This document shows, one piece after another, positions 17,137-25,772 of a DNA stretch of 35,776 nucleotides. Below the pieces are notes generated by a model. The model did not search any database and was not told the origin of the DNA. It saw nothing but the letters and a program-made list of their open reading frames with translations. The DNA is from an unicellular cyanobacterium SU3 (GTDB taxonomy: Bacteria; Cyanobacteriota; Cyanobacteriia; Cyanobacteriales; Microcystaceae), in NCBI GenBank assembly GCA_002172675.1, contig NETF01000198.1, positions 1 to 35,776 on the forward strand, read 5' to 3'. Each line of letters opens with the position of its first letter. Position 1 is the stretch's first letter. The position numbers and the translations under genes are program-made.

Positions 17137-19437
17137 ATGAAATTTAATCCAACACAATTGACGGATAATTTGGTTTTAATTGGTGGAGGCCATAGTCACG
17201 CCATTGTTCTAAAATTGTGGGGAATGAACCCTATTCCAGGGGTACGTTTAACCTTGATTGGTGATAGAACGCATACCCCTTATTCGGGTATGTTACCCGG
17301 TCAAGTGGCAGGTTTTTATACCTTTGAAGAAACCCATATTGATTTACGGTGTTTAGCTCAGTTTGCTCAAGCTAATTTTTATCACGATACTGTTATTGAT
17401 TTAGACTTAGAAAATAAACAAGTTATTTGTGAAGAGCATCCCCCCATTGCTTTTGATTATTTATCCATTGATATTGGTAGTATTCCCCAAAAAAGTAACA
17501 TTTTAGGAGCTTCGGATTATGCCATTCCAGCTAAACCTGTAGGTCAATTTTTAATGTCATGGGAAAAAGTAAAAAAAACAATTCAAACTCATCCTAAACA
17601 ACCATTAAATTTAACGATTATTGGAGGGGGTGCAGGGGGCGTAGAATTAGCCTTTAATATGAGAACTTGTTTACTTAATATTCTCGAAAATCCGAATAAT
17701 TTAACTCTTAATTTGATTCATCAGGGTGATAATTTATTAACGGGTCATAGTCATTGGGCAAGTAAAAAAGTACAATCTCTTTTATTAGAAAATGGTACTA
17801 ATATTTATCTCAATGAAACGGTTACGGAGATAACACCTAATTCTGCCCATCATTATAGCATTACTTGCGATTCTGGGCGAAAGATAAGGTCAGAATTTAT
17901 CTTTTTGGTCACTCAAGCGTCTGCACCCCAGTGGATAGGAAAAACAGGAATTACTACAGACAAAAAAGGATTTATTTTAGTCAATGACTATTTACAATCT
18001 GTCTCTCATCCTCATATTTTTGCCGCGGGGGATATTGCCACCATGCAGAACTATTTTAGACCCAAAGCAGGGGTTTTTGCCGTGCGGCAAGGTCAACCTT
18101 TATTTAATAACTTACAATCCATTCTTTTAGGCAATAAATTACAATCTTATCATCCACAAAAGTTTTATTTAAGTTTAATTGGTACTGGCAATAAAAAAGC
18201 GATCGCCTCTTGGGGAAGTTTAGGATTAGAAGCATCTTGGTTATGGACGTGGAAAGATCATATTGACCGTAAGTTTATGGATAGATTTAAAAATTTTTCT
18301 TCGATGGAGGCTAAAAAAAATAATAATATTATTGATGCTCTAGTAACCTTCAAAAATGAAGTAATATTAAATAAGTCTCAAGAAAAAAAAGAATTAAAAA
18401 ATAAAAAATTTATGCCTTGTAATGGTTGCGCCTCGAAAGTAGGAAGTTCACTTTTACGGAGGACATTACAAAGATTAGAAATTGATCAAAATCCAGAAAT
18501 TATTGTCGGTTTAAACTCTCCAGATGATGCAGCTATTATTGATATTAGTGAACAAGAATTATTAGTAGAAACGGTTGACTACTTTCCTAGTTTTGTTAGT
18601 GATCCTTTTATTTTTGGACAAATTACGACGAATCACTGTTTAAGTGATTTATGGGCAATGGGGGCAAAAGCTCATAGTGTTTCTGCTGTAATTACTTTAC
18701 CTTATGGAGTCGATTCTGTATTAGAAGAAATTTTATATCAATTATTACAAGGATCTCTAAAAATTTTAAAGCAATCTGAAATATCTTTAATTGGAGGACA
18801 TACATTGCAAGGGGAAAAACTAGGCTTTGGATTATCTTGTAATGGCTTTATTTTATCCAATAGAATTTTATCTAAAAGTGGAATGCAACCTAACGATAGA
18901 CTTATTTTAACCAAACCATTAGGAATCGGAACATTATTGGCAGCAGAAATGGTTTATCAAACGAAAGGATACTGGATAGATAATGCTATAAAATCTATGT
19001 TAATTTCCAATAAAAAAGCCTCAGAAATTTGTTTGGAATTTGAAGCCTCTGCTTGTACTGATGTCACAGGATTTGGTTTAGTTGGTCATTTAGTAGAAAT
19101 GATGAAAGCCTCTCAAGTCTCCGTAGAATTAAACTTAGATAAAATTCCTATTTTAACAGGAGTAATAGAAACTATGAAACAAGGAATTACCAGTTCTTTA
19201 CATCCCAAAAATTTAGATAACGAAACCTATCTAACTGTTAATAAAGATATGGAAAAATTACCTAACTATTCTTTATTATTTGATCCTCAAACCTCTGGAG
19301 GTTTATTAGCATCTATCCCTGAAGAAAATAGCGATCGCTGCTTGCAAGAATTAATCAGAGTCGGTTACACTGATAGTCAAATTATTGGAAAAGTAATCAA
19401 AAAAAGTAACAACATTACTTGTATAGTAAAACAATAA
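17137..19437 (+). CDS. selD: FAD/NAD(P)-oxidoreductase fused to selenide, water dikinase
   Basis: 766 residues in two parts. Residues 1 to about 385 are a pyridine-nucleotide-disulfide-type flavoprotein of the NADH-dehydrogenase II kind: FAD site LVLIGGGHSHAIVL (about 12), NAD(P) site LTIIGGGAGGVELAF (about 160) and the second FAD motif IFAAGDIATM (about 295). Residues from about 425 on are SelD, which makes selenophosphate from selenide and ATP: MPCNGCASKVG holds the catalytic Cys431 and Lys434 (equivalent to E. coli C17 and K20), followed by PDDAAII, SDLWAMGAKAHS, GGHTLQG, DVTGFGLVGHL and PQTSGG. Cys, not selenocysteine, occupies the active site. The fusion is known in cyanobacteria and other lineages; the role of the flavoprotein half is unproven, perhaps supplying selenide by reduction. 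The start at ATG 17137 fits the family. Confidence 0.93.
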   Translation: MKFNPTQLTDNLVLIGGGHSHAIVLKLWGMNPIPGVRLTLIGDRTHTPYSGMLPGQVAGFYTFEETHIDLRCLAQFAQANFYHDTVIDLDLENKQVICEEHPPIAFDYLSIDIGSIPQKSNILGASDYAIPAKPVGQFLMSWEKVKKTIQTHPKQPLNLTIIGGGAGGVELAFNMRTCLLNILENPNNLTLNLIHQGDNLLTGHSHWASKKVQSLLLENGTNIYLNETVTEITPNSAHHYSITCDSGRKIRSEFIFLVTQASAPQWIGKTGITTDKKGFILVNDYLQSVSHPHIFAAGDIATMQNYFRPKAGVFAVRQGQPLFNNLQSILLGNKLQSYHPQKFYLSLIGTGNKKAIASWGSLGLEASWLWTWKDHIDRKFMDRFKNFSSMEAKKNNNIIDALVTFKNEVILNKSQEKKELKNKKFMPCNGCASKVGSSLLRRTLQRLEIDQNPEIIVGLNSPDDAAIIDISEQELLVETVDYFPSFVSDPFIFGQITTNHCLSDLWAMGAKAHSVSAVITLPYGVDSVLEEILYQLLQGSLKILKQSEISLIGGHTLQGEKLGFGLSCNGFILSNRILSKSGMQPNDRLILTKPLGIGTLLAAEMVYQTKGYWIDNAIKSMLISNKKASEICLEFEASACTDVTGFGLVGHLVEMMKASQVSVELNLDKIPILTGVIETMKQGITSSLHPKNLDNETYLTVNKDMEKLPNYSLLFDPQTSGGLLASIPEENSDRCLQELIRVGYTDSQIIGKVIKKSNNITCIVKQ

Positions 19438-19462
19438 ATTATTAATTATTAATTATTAATTA
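19438..19462. repeat. ATTATTA heptamer tandem repeat
   Basis: 3.6 copies of the 7-bp unit ATTATTA fill the gap between the selD fusion and the CrtISO-like gene, directly after the stop codon. A shorter array of the same unit lies at 31467-31483. Short heptamer repeats are common between genes in cyanobacteria; no function is assigned. Confidence 0.8.
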
Positions 19463-19468
19463 CTACTT

Positions 19469-21007
19469 ATGTCTAATACAGAAATTATTGTTATTGGTAG
19501 CGGTATTGGTGGCTTAAGTTGTGCGGCCTTGTTAGCCTATTATGGCTTAGATGTCACTATTTGCGAAAGTCATAATATTCCTGGGGGGGCTGCCCATTCT
19601 TTTCAACGGGATGGCTTTATTTTCGACTCAGGCCCTTCATTATATTCGGGTCTTTCCTATTCTCCTTCGCCCAACCCCTTAAAACAAGTATTAGATGCTA
19701 TTGGGGAACCCTTACCTTGTCTTAACTATGAGACTTGGGGTTGTTACTTACCCGAAGGCAACTTTAACACCTCCGTCGGGGCTGATCAATTTTGTGATGT
19801 TTTGCAACAACTACGAGGTAAAACCGCAGTTAAAGAATGGCGCAAGTTGCAACAAGTGATGAAACCTTTAGCCGAAACCAGTATTGCCCTTCCTCCTGCT
19901 GCCCTTCGTTTCGACTGGAATGCTATCTTTACCGTGGGAAAGTTTGCCCCCAGTTTACTCTTGAAAAGTAACCAAGTTTTCAAGTTAACGGGGCCGTTTA
20001 GTTCTATTATCGATCAAGTCATCAGTGATCCTTTTATACGTCATTGGTTAGACTTGTTATGTTTCCTCTTATCCGGACTGCCGGCTACCGGAACCAGCGC
20101 AGCTGAAATGGCTTTTATGTTTGCTGACTGGTATCGTCCAGGAGTAAAGTTAGATTATCCTGTGGGGGGAAGTGGGGCGTTAGTAGATGCTTTGGTACGT
20201 GGTTTGACTAAAAACGGCGGAAAAATTCAGTTAAATGCCCATGTAGAACAAATATTAGTTAAAAATAATCAAGCCATTGGGGTTAAACTCCGTAACGGTG
20301 ATACCTTAACCGCTAGTCGTGGGGTTATTTCTAATGCGTCGGTTTGGGACACCCTGAAACTATTACCTTCAGATGCAGTGTCGCAACAGTGGCGAACTGA
20401 AAAACAACAAACACCACCTTGTGACAGTTTTTTACATCTTCATCTTGGTATCGATGGTCAAAACTTACCCCCAGACTTGCCTTGTCATCATATTGTGGTC
20501 AACGACTGGGAAAAAGGCATTACAGCCGATCAAAACGTCGTTTTAATTTCTATTCCCTCCCTACTTGATCCTAGTTTAGCCCCTCCAGGAAAACAGACGA
20601 TCCATGTGTACACCCCAGGTAACGAACCTTATCATCTTTGGTCACATTTAAAGCGTAATAGTAACGCCTATCAGCAACAAAAAGAAAAAAGAAGCCAAGT
20701 AATGTGGCAAGCGTTAGAACGTATTATCCCTGATATCCGAGATCGCATTTCTGTCTCCTTGATAGGAACCCCCCTCACCCATGAACGATTTTTGCGTCGT
20801 CATCGGGGTTCTTACGGCCCCGCTATCCAAGCAGGAAAAGCCTTGTTTCCTGGTCCAGACACACCCATAGACGGGTTGTGGTGTTGCGGTGACTCTACCT
20901 TTCCAGGGATCGGTTTACCGGCAGTGGCAGCTAGTGGCATGATGTTAGCTAATACCTTCGCTTCAGTAGATCAGCATTTGTACTTATTAAAACGCCTTTC
21001 ATTATAA
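19469..21007 (+). CDS. CrtISO/phytoene-desaturase-like FAD oxidoreductase
   Basis: 512 residues. The N-terminus has the dinucleotide-binding fingerprint IIVIGSGIGGLSCAALLAYY followed by PGGAAHSF (about 6-45). The C-terminus has the matching FAD motif LWCCGDSTFPGIGLPAVAAS (about 470-490). The pair, the length and the intermediate FDSGPSLYSG segment place it with carotenoid isomerases (CrtISO) and relatives of the phytoene desaturase superfamily, which act on membrane-borne carotenoids. Cyanobacteria carry several paralogues, so substrate and direction are uncertain. It starts 31 nt after the selD fusion and may be co-transcribed with it. Confidence 0.85.
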   Translation: MSNTEIIVIGSGIGGLSCAALLAYYGLDVTICESHNIPGGAAHSFQRDGFIFDSGPSLYSGLSYSPSPNPLKQVLDAIGEPLPCLNYETWGCYLPEGNFNTSVGADQFCDVLQQLRGKTAVKEWRKLQQVMKPLAETSIALPPAALRFDWNAIFTVGKFAPSLLLKSNQVFKLTGPFSSIIDQVISDPFIRHWLDLLCFLLSGLPATGTSAAEMAFMFADWYRPGVKLDYPVGGSGALVDALVRGLTKNGGKIQLNAHVEQILVKNNQAIGVKLRNGDTLTASRGVISNASVWDTLKLLPSDAVSQQWRTEKQQTPPCDSFLHLHLGIDGQNLPPDLPCHHIVVNDWEKGITADQNVVLISIPSLLDPSLAPPGKQTIHVYTPGNEPYHLWSHLKRNSNAYQQQKEKRSQVMWQALERIIPDIRDRISVSLIGTPLTHERFLRRHRGSYGPAIQAGKALFPGPDTPIDGLWCCGDSTFPGIGLPAVAASGMMLANTFASVDQHLYLLKRLSL

Positions 21008-21204
21008 ATTCAAAGCAACAGGCAAAAGCCTAAGACAACAATTATTTAACAAGATAATCAGATTATTCAGTGAAGCTACGGATACCCCAATTATATCAGT
21101 AGGTATTGCCGTGTTTTTTCGGCTGTGTTTAGAGAATTATTTATCTACAATCAAAACTAGAAAATTGAAAAAGATTAAATGATTAATTCGTAAGAGAAAC
21201 AATC

Positions 21205-21423
21205 ATGACCAACGATTTACAAACGTCACTCCTCGAATATTTACGCCATAAACTAGCAATTCCTGCTGATGCTTTGAAAATGGCGGTTAAGTTTACAGAA
21301 ACTTCAATGGGTTCTCTGCCAATGGTGCTTTGGCAATACGGATTCATCGATTTATATCAACTAGATGAAGTTTTAGATTGGATAGACAATCGAGAAATGA
21401 ATGAAGTTGAGTTAAGTTATTAA
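21205..21423 (+). CDS. DUF2949 family protein
   Basis: 72 residues. The sequence LEYLRHKLAIPADALKMAVK, then LPMVLWQYGFIDLYQLDEVLDWI, matches the small cyanobacteria-specific DUF2949 family, whose function is unknown. It is soluble, helical and acidic at the C-terminus. An AGAGAAAC sequence upstream of ATG 21205 can serve as ribosome binding site. The 197-bp gap before it is AT-rich with a small AGGC/GCCT hairpin but no gene. Confidence 0.82.
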   Translation: MTNDLQTSLLEYLRHKLAIPADALKMAVKFTETSMGSLPMVLWQYGFIDLYQLDEVLDWIDNREMNEVELSY

Positions 21424-21492
21424 GTTTTGCTTGTTGGTTTTTTATATTTTTAGTTGAAAAATTGATTTGATAAATTAGTGAGAGTATTGAAA

Positions 21493-21840
21493 ATGACTAA
21501 ACCCTGTTTACCCCCCGATGATTTACCTTCTTTAGATCCCGATTACCAAAAACTTTCTTGGGAATTAGAAGAAGTAACTGGAGAAATATTTTATAATAAT
21601 TGTGAGCCAATTACACAAGAATTATTAAGACAATGCGGATGGGATGTCACCATTAGAAGTAAGGGATTAACTTTAGTGGTTATTTGCCCTAATAATCAGT
21701 TAAACTGGCAAGTTCTACAATCAATACCCTTATTTGCTGAGAGTTTACAAATGTTAAGTAATACAGCAAAAATTAGAATTTATCCCCCACCAGGAGCCGG
21801 TAACCCCATGGAAGTCATGGTAGAAGATTCTTTTTTGTAA
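21493..21840 (+). CDS. Conserved small protein of unknown function
   Basis: 115 residues from ATG 21493 (MTKPCLPPDDLPSLDP); a GTG five codons upstream is possible but less likely. It has a proline-rich start, then a helical stretch around CEPITQELLRQCGWDVTIR, a beta strand LTLVVICP, and an unusual end, IRIYPPPGAGNPMEVMVEDS. No membrane segment or signal peptide is seen. I do not recognise the family, but the ordered composition suggests a real gene. It lies 69 nt after the DUF2949 gene on the same strand and may be in the same transcript. Confidence 0.68.
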   Translation: MTKPCLPPDDLPSLDPDYQKLSWELEEVTGEIFYNNCEPITQELLRQCGWDVTIRSKGLTLVVICPNNQLNWQVLQSIPLFAESLQMLSNTAKIRIYPPPGAGNPMEVMVEDSFL

Positions 21841-21963
21841 CGTTTCTAAATTAAAGAAACACTATAATGTGAAATCGTACAAACGATGATGATAAAAAAA
21901 TCAGGGGATATGATATAGAAGTTAAACTAGAATATTCTATACTTTTTCCCCTAACAATATATT

Positions 21964-23352
21964 CTATTCATTAATTTTATTGATAGTTAATAAAACAACT
22001 CCATTTTTTTCATATTCAAGTCGAAAATTTTTATTCTGTTTTAGTTGATTGACAATATTATTAACAGTTTCTTGTGAGTTTTCCCATCCTGAATAACGGG
22101 TATTTAATAAAATATAATCAAACTCTTCTACATCAATAGGTTCTCGATCTTTGATAGCTAATTTAATGATAGAACGATGGGTTAAATGGGGTGAAATTTG
22201 TGGGGATGTTAATACTTTTACTTCGGCAGGAACTAATTTTACCGCTTCTCTCATAGCTGATAAAGTGTCTATTTGTTCCAAGTATCGAGAGGTAAAATAA
22301 CCGTATTTTCCTAAGGCTAAAAAAGCAATAAATGACCAGATTATTATATATTTTGGATTACGAAATAAGCCTTTATTAGCGGCTAAAGTTGCTATTATTG
22401 ATAATAATAAAAACGGTAAAATAGGAATAGAATATTGATGGACTAAATCTTTTTGTGGTTGATAATCAGTTAATAAATTTAAAGTCAATGCAGGAATGAC
22501 AGCAACTAAAGGCATTAAATAACGAGGAGATAAACCCCAAATAATAGGAATAAATAAAAAGATAATATATTCTAAATTGGCTAAAGTAAAAAAGCGACTT
22601 GAAATAATATTCGGTTTTAAAATTAAATTCGTAATAATTTCCGTTACTGAGTCTCCTAGAAAAGAATAACGCCCTACTGCTGCCACTTCATTCCCACTAA
22701 ATTGAGGGATAATTAATTGTGTGGTAATAATAAACCAAAATATACCCAAAAATAAAGCTAAAAATCCCTCTTTTTTTCTTTTTTCAAATAATAATAACCA
22801 GACTCCCATTGCTGCAACCGTCAAAGATAAGACGGCCTTACAACTTAAAATTAAAATAATAGCAATAATAAACTGTACAAACTTCTTTGATCTCGCTGCT
22901 AACGCTGCCCAAAATATTGCAGGTAGGGCAATCACTTCTGAATGAAAATCAAATAAATTGACATTAAAAATTAAAGGATAAAGTAAATAAACCACCACTA
23001 TAGTTAAAGCTAAATTATCCTGTAAACCTGCTTTTTTAGCTAAGAACCATAAAGGCAAAATAGAAATCGATAAAGAGATCGCTTGGACTAAAAATAACCA
23101 ATGAACATTAGGAAAAATAACATAAAATAACGCCAAAGGATAAAAAATAAAAGCAGCATGATCCCCCAAAATATGATCCTCAGAAAAAGAAACAATAGGG
23201 GGTTTTCCTTGACTAATTAAATAAAGAGATTGATCAAACCAACCTAAATCTAACGCATTAGACTGAAATAACCAATGACGTAAACTCGCACAAACAAATA
23301 AAACTAAACTGCTAATCCCAAATATTAGCCATAATATACGGGGAATTTTCAT
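21964..23352 (-). CDS. DUF2079 family polytopic membrane protein
   Basis: 462 residues from ATG 23352 (MKIPRILWLIF); a longer frame from 23424 would add an unlikely 24-residue lead. About ten hydrophobic segments follow the family pattern: ASLRHWLFQSNALDLGWFDQ with the conserved LGWFDQSLY (about 30-48), SEDHILGDHAAFIFYPLALF (about 58-77) and NLFDFHSEVIALP (about 130). These are DUF2079 hallmarks and resemble the loop-acid architecture of GT-C-type glycosyltransferases. The C-terminal 90 residues are soluble (VKVLTSPQISPHL, FDYILLNTRYSGW). Function is unknown; a lipid-linked sugar transferase role is inference from topology. Confidence 0.85.
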   Translation of the reverse strand: MKIPRILWLIFGISSLVLFVCASLRHWLFQSNALDLGWFDQSLYLISQGKPPIVSFSEDHILGDHAAFIFYPLALFYVIFPNVHWLFLVQAISLSISILPLWFLAKKAGLQDNLALTIVVVYLLYPLIFNVNLFDFHSEVIALPAIFWAALAARSKKFVQFIIAIILILSCKAVLSLTVAAMGVWLLLFEKRKKEGFLALFLGIFWFIITTQLIIPQFSGNEVAAVGRYSFLGDSVTEIITNLILKPNIISSRFFTLANLEYIIFLFIPIIWGLSPRYLMPLVAVIPALTLNLLTDYQPQKDLVHQYSIPILPFLLLSIIATLAANKGLFRNPKYIIIWSFIAFLALGKYGYFTSRYLEQIDTLSAMREAVKLVPAEVKVLTSPQISPHLTHRSIIKLAIKDREPIDVEEFDYILLNTRYSGWENSQETVNNIVNQLKQNKNFRLEYEKNGVVLLTINKINE

Positions 23353-23542
23353 AATGAATGAGAAACAAAGTCTAAGTAGGTAGGTACAAATAAATGCAAG
23401 TTTGTAGTAAATCCTTTCGGACAAAAAAACTCAGAATGATGGCTAAGGCCTTAACGACGAACTTTGCTATTTTGTTTACACCTATTTACTTATATTAGAT
23501 AATATTTCAAAAGTTTCTGTTCCCTATTCCGGAGTTCCCTAC

Positions 23543-24652
23543 TTAACGATTTTCCGACTTATAAAAGGGCTTTTTAACTACCTTGGCAGGGTATAATTTT
23601 CCTCTAATTTCTACCTCAAGCGGTGTTCCTATTTTGCTTAACGACCTAGGAACATAAGCTAACGCGATCGCTTTTCCCACGGTAGGTCCGATTGTTCCAC
23701 TTGTCACCTCTCCGACAATTTTGCCCTCAGAAGCCACCGGATAGCCATGACGGGCAATATGTCGTCCCCCCATTTCTAACCCCACTAAACGGCGTTTAAC
23801 CCCTTCTTCGGCTTGTTTTTCTAAGACTTCTCGCCCCATAAACTCACCTTTTTTATCCAAATGCACCAGCCATTTTAACCCGGCTTCTAGGGGAGTCGTA
23901 TGATCATCAATATCTTGGCCGTATAAAGACATGGCCGCTTCTAACCGTAGGGTATTTCTGGCCCCCAAACCACAAGGGGTGACACCGGCTTGAAGTAGCG
24001 ATCGCCATAAGTCTTGTCCCCCTTCAGGATCAATCATCACCTCAAAGCCATCTTCTCCAGTGTATCCAGTCCGGGCGACAAATGCAGGATATCCCAATAC
24101 TTTAGTTTCTGTATGGTCAAAGAAAGAGAGTTGAGTGAGATCGGCCTCCACCAAAGGCTGTAATTTTTCTACTGTTTCAGGTCCTTGAATGGCTAATAAA
24201 ACTTTTTGTGAAGATACATCGGTAAAATTAATAGTGGTTGCGCCTAAATTCGATAAAATCCACTTTTTATCCTTATCTTTCGTCGCTGCATTGACAATAA
24301 TAACCGCTTTTTCTTCCCCTTGACAGTAAACAATGATGTCGTCAATAATACCCCCATCTGGGTTCAACAATACGGTATATTGAGCTTTACCAGGGGTCAA
24401 TCGGCTTAAGTCAGAAGGGACTAGGGACTGTAACATAGGAATTAAACCTTCCCCCTCTAAGGTAAACTTGCCCATGTGAGAAATATCAAACATTCCCACT
24501 TGATTTCTGACGGCATGGTGTTCTACTTTTAGTCCCGTAAACTGTACTGGCATTTCCCAACCCGAAAACGCTGTCATTCTCGCTTTCTGTTGAACAATGA
24601 GATCATATAAAGGAGTACGCAAAAGAGAATCAGAAACGTTAGAATTAGCCAC
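23543..24652 (-). CDS. gcvT: Aminomethyltransferase (glycine cleavage T protein)
   Basis: 369 residues. Transfers the methylene group from the lipoyl-bound aminomethyl intermediate of GcvH to tetrahydrofolate, releasing ammonia; in cyanobacteria this serves photorespiratory glycine use. Motifs run in order: TPLYDLIVQQKARMTAFSGW (about 14), MFDISHMGKFTLEG (about 54), the folate region YTVLLNPDGGIIDD (about 93), GYTGEDGFEVM (about 197) and GEVTSGTIGPTVGKAIALAY (about 316). Length is complete. It diverges from narM with a gap of about 95 bp to the chosen narM start; the other gcv genes are not adjacent. The 190 bp after its stop codon holds no gene. Confidence 0.96.
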   Translation of the reverse strand: MANSNVSDSLLRTPLYDLIVQQKARMTAFSGWEMPVQFTGLKVEHHAVRNQVGMFDISHMGKFTLEGEGLIPMLQSLVPSDLSRLTPGKAQYTVLLNPDGGIIDDIIVYCQGEEKAVIIVNAATKDKDKKWILSNLGATTINFTDVSSQKVLLAIQGPETVEKLQPLVEADLTQLSFFDHTETKVLGYPAFVARTGYTGEDGFEVMIDPEGGQDLWRSLLQAGVTPCGLGARNTLRLEAAMSLYGQDIDDHTTPLEAGLKWLVHLDKKGEFMGREVLEKQAEEGVKRRLVGLEMGGRHIARHGYPVASEGKIVGEVTSGTIGPTVGKAIALAYVPRSLSKIGTPLEVEIRGKLYPAKVVKKPFYKSENR

Positions 24653-24747
24653 AGGAATTTATTGATAATCAGTGAGTTATATTTTAACCTGAGTTCGACT
24701 TGTCTTTTGAATCTTATCTGCTGACTGCTTCGTCAATATTAAATACT

Positions 24748-25197
24748 ATGGATCATTTTTTTCAATTTGAACAAGAATTTGTCGAGTCTTTACACTGTAT
24801 TCCCATGATTGTCCGTCTCAAGTTAGATACTTGTGGGGTAAAACTAAAATTAATGCACTGGAATCAATTTACCTCTGAAGAAAAACAAGTTTTAGTAAGT
24901 ATGGCTTGTGACACCCCAGAAGAAGCAAAGTTATATCGAGATTTTTTGCAGACCTTAGTTACTCAAAAAACAGGTAATCCTGCGAAAACTTTACCTATTG
25001 ATGATAATCCCCCTTGGTTAAATAGGGAGCAGATTCCTGTAGAAATTCAAGAAAAAGCAGCAGAATTTAATAAAAAAATTACTCTAAAACAATGGGAAAA
25101 ACTAACTCCATTACAACGATTTGCTTTAATTAAATTAAGTCGCCCCAGTCATGAAAATAGTAACTTTTATCCTGCTTTACAGGAGTTGAATTTGTAG
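24748..25197 (+). CDS. narM: Nitrate-reductase-associated protein NarM
   Basis: 149 residues from ATG 24748 (MDHFFQFEQEFV); an upstream TTG frame adds 16 unlike residues. The pattern FEQEFVESLHCIPMIVR, LDTCGVKLKLMHW, ENPPWL-like DDNPPWLNREQIP and LTPLQRFALIKLSRPSHEN matches the cyanobacterial nitrate-reductase-associated family, needed for active assimilatory nitrate reductase in some species. The two Cys and the many buried aromatics are kept. No nrtP/narB or nitrite genes are in the window. The 3' end overlaps by 21 bp the decayed HepT frame on the other strand. Confidence 0.85.
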   Translation: MDHFFQFEQEFVESLHCIPMIVRLKLDTCGVKLKLMHWNQFTSEEKQVLVSMACDTPEEAKLYRDFLQTLVTQKTGNPAKTLPIDDNPPWLNREQIPVEIQEKAAEFNKKITLKQWEKLTPLQRFALIKLSRPSHENSNFYPALQELNL

Positions 25198-25332
25198 ATG
25201 GATCAATAGGGCAAAAATAGTCTTTTTATCCTGACAGAAAGCCTCAAAATCCATTCCTTCTGTAAATTCAATAGCTAATCTAATTGCTTCTTCTATGTCT
25301 ATTAAATAATCTTCAGTATATCGCTTAATCAT
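25177..25332 (-). pseudogene. Truncated HepT-like (HEPN) gene
   Basis: A 51-residue frame from ATG 25332 reads MIKRYTEDYLIDIEEAIRLA and then IEFTEGMDFEAFCQDKKTIF, the first two helices of HepT/DUF86 proteins (YLxDILEAIxxIxxYTxGMxFExF). It stops at 25177, before the catalytic RX4-6H motif, where the sequence becomes the antisense of narM. Its ATG overlaps the TGA of the MntA-like gene (ATGA), the normal arrangement of an mntA-hepT pair. The HEPN RNase would thus be dead. Confidence 0.8.
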
Positions 25333-25628
25333 AAATAAATAACTTCTGAAAGAATTTTTTCACCAATTTTAGGTTTTAGACTATCTTTCATGACTAAATC
25401 AACTTGAACCCCTAATAAATCACTAAGATAATTTTCTAGACGACAAAAAGTTAATAAACCAAAGTGATATTCTGATTCAAATTCAACCAAAATATCAAGA
25501 TCGCTGTTTGGTGTTTCTTCTCCTCTGACATAAGAACCAAAGATTCCCAATGTTTTAATATGATATTGTTTTTTTAAATATGAAACTTGTTCTCTCAAGC
25601 GAGTTTTCATTTTTTCTATCTTAGTCAT
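25329..25628 (-). CDS. MntA-like minimal nucleotidyltransferase
   Basis: 99 residues. The nucleotidyltransferase signature is intact: IFGSYVRGEETPNSDLDILV, with G31-S32 and metal-binding D43 and D45, then a third acidic position near VQVDLVMK (about 78). In HEPN/MNT modules the MNT protein neutralises HepT, in studied cases by adding AMP groups to it. Here the partner HepT frame is truncated, so this is an orphan antitoxin, possibly able to act against a related HEPN toxin such as that at 28404-28874. A second ATG at residue 7 is an alternative start. Confidence 0.82.
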   Translation of the reverse strand: MTKIEKMKTRLREQVSYLKKQYHIKTLGIFGSYVRGEETPNSDLDILVEFESEYHFGLLTFCRLENYLSDLLGVQVDLVMKDSLKPKIGEKILSEVIYL

Positions 25629-25772
25629 TGAATTCTATCCTTTAACTACGACACTATTATTTGCATACTTTTTATACTTTTGTATTATATTCCCAAACAG
25701 TTCTTGATTTAATGGCAATTATAGAAATAATTTAAAGATTTCTTGCTGTTGCGTTTAGGGAAAAACCTTGTA

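Noticed and set aside
19438-19462. Heptamer array considered as a CRISPR-like or regulatory repeat
   Set aside because: There are no spacers; the units are directly adjacent and purely A/T, a simple tandem repeat.
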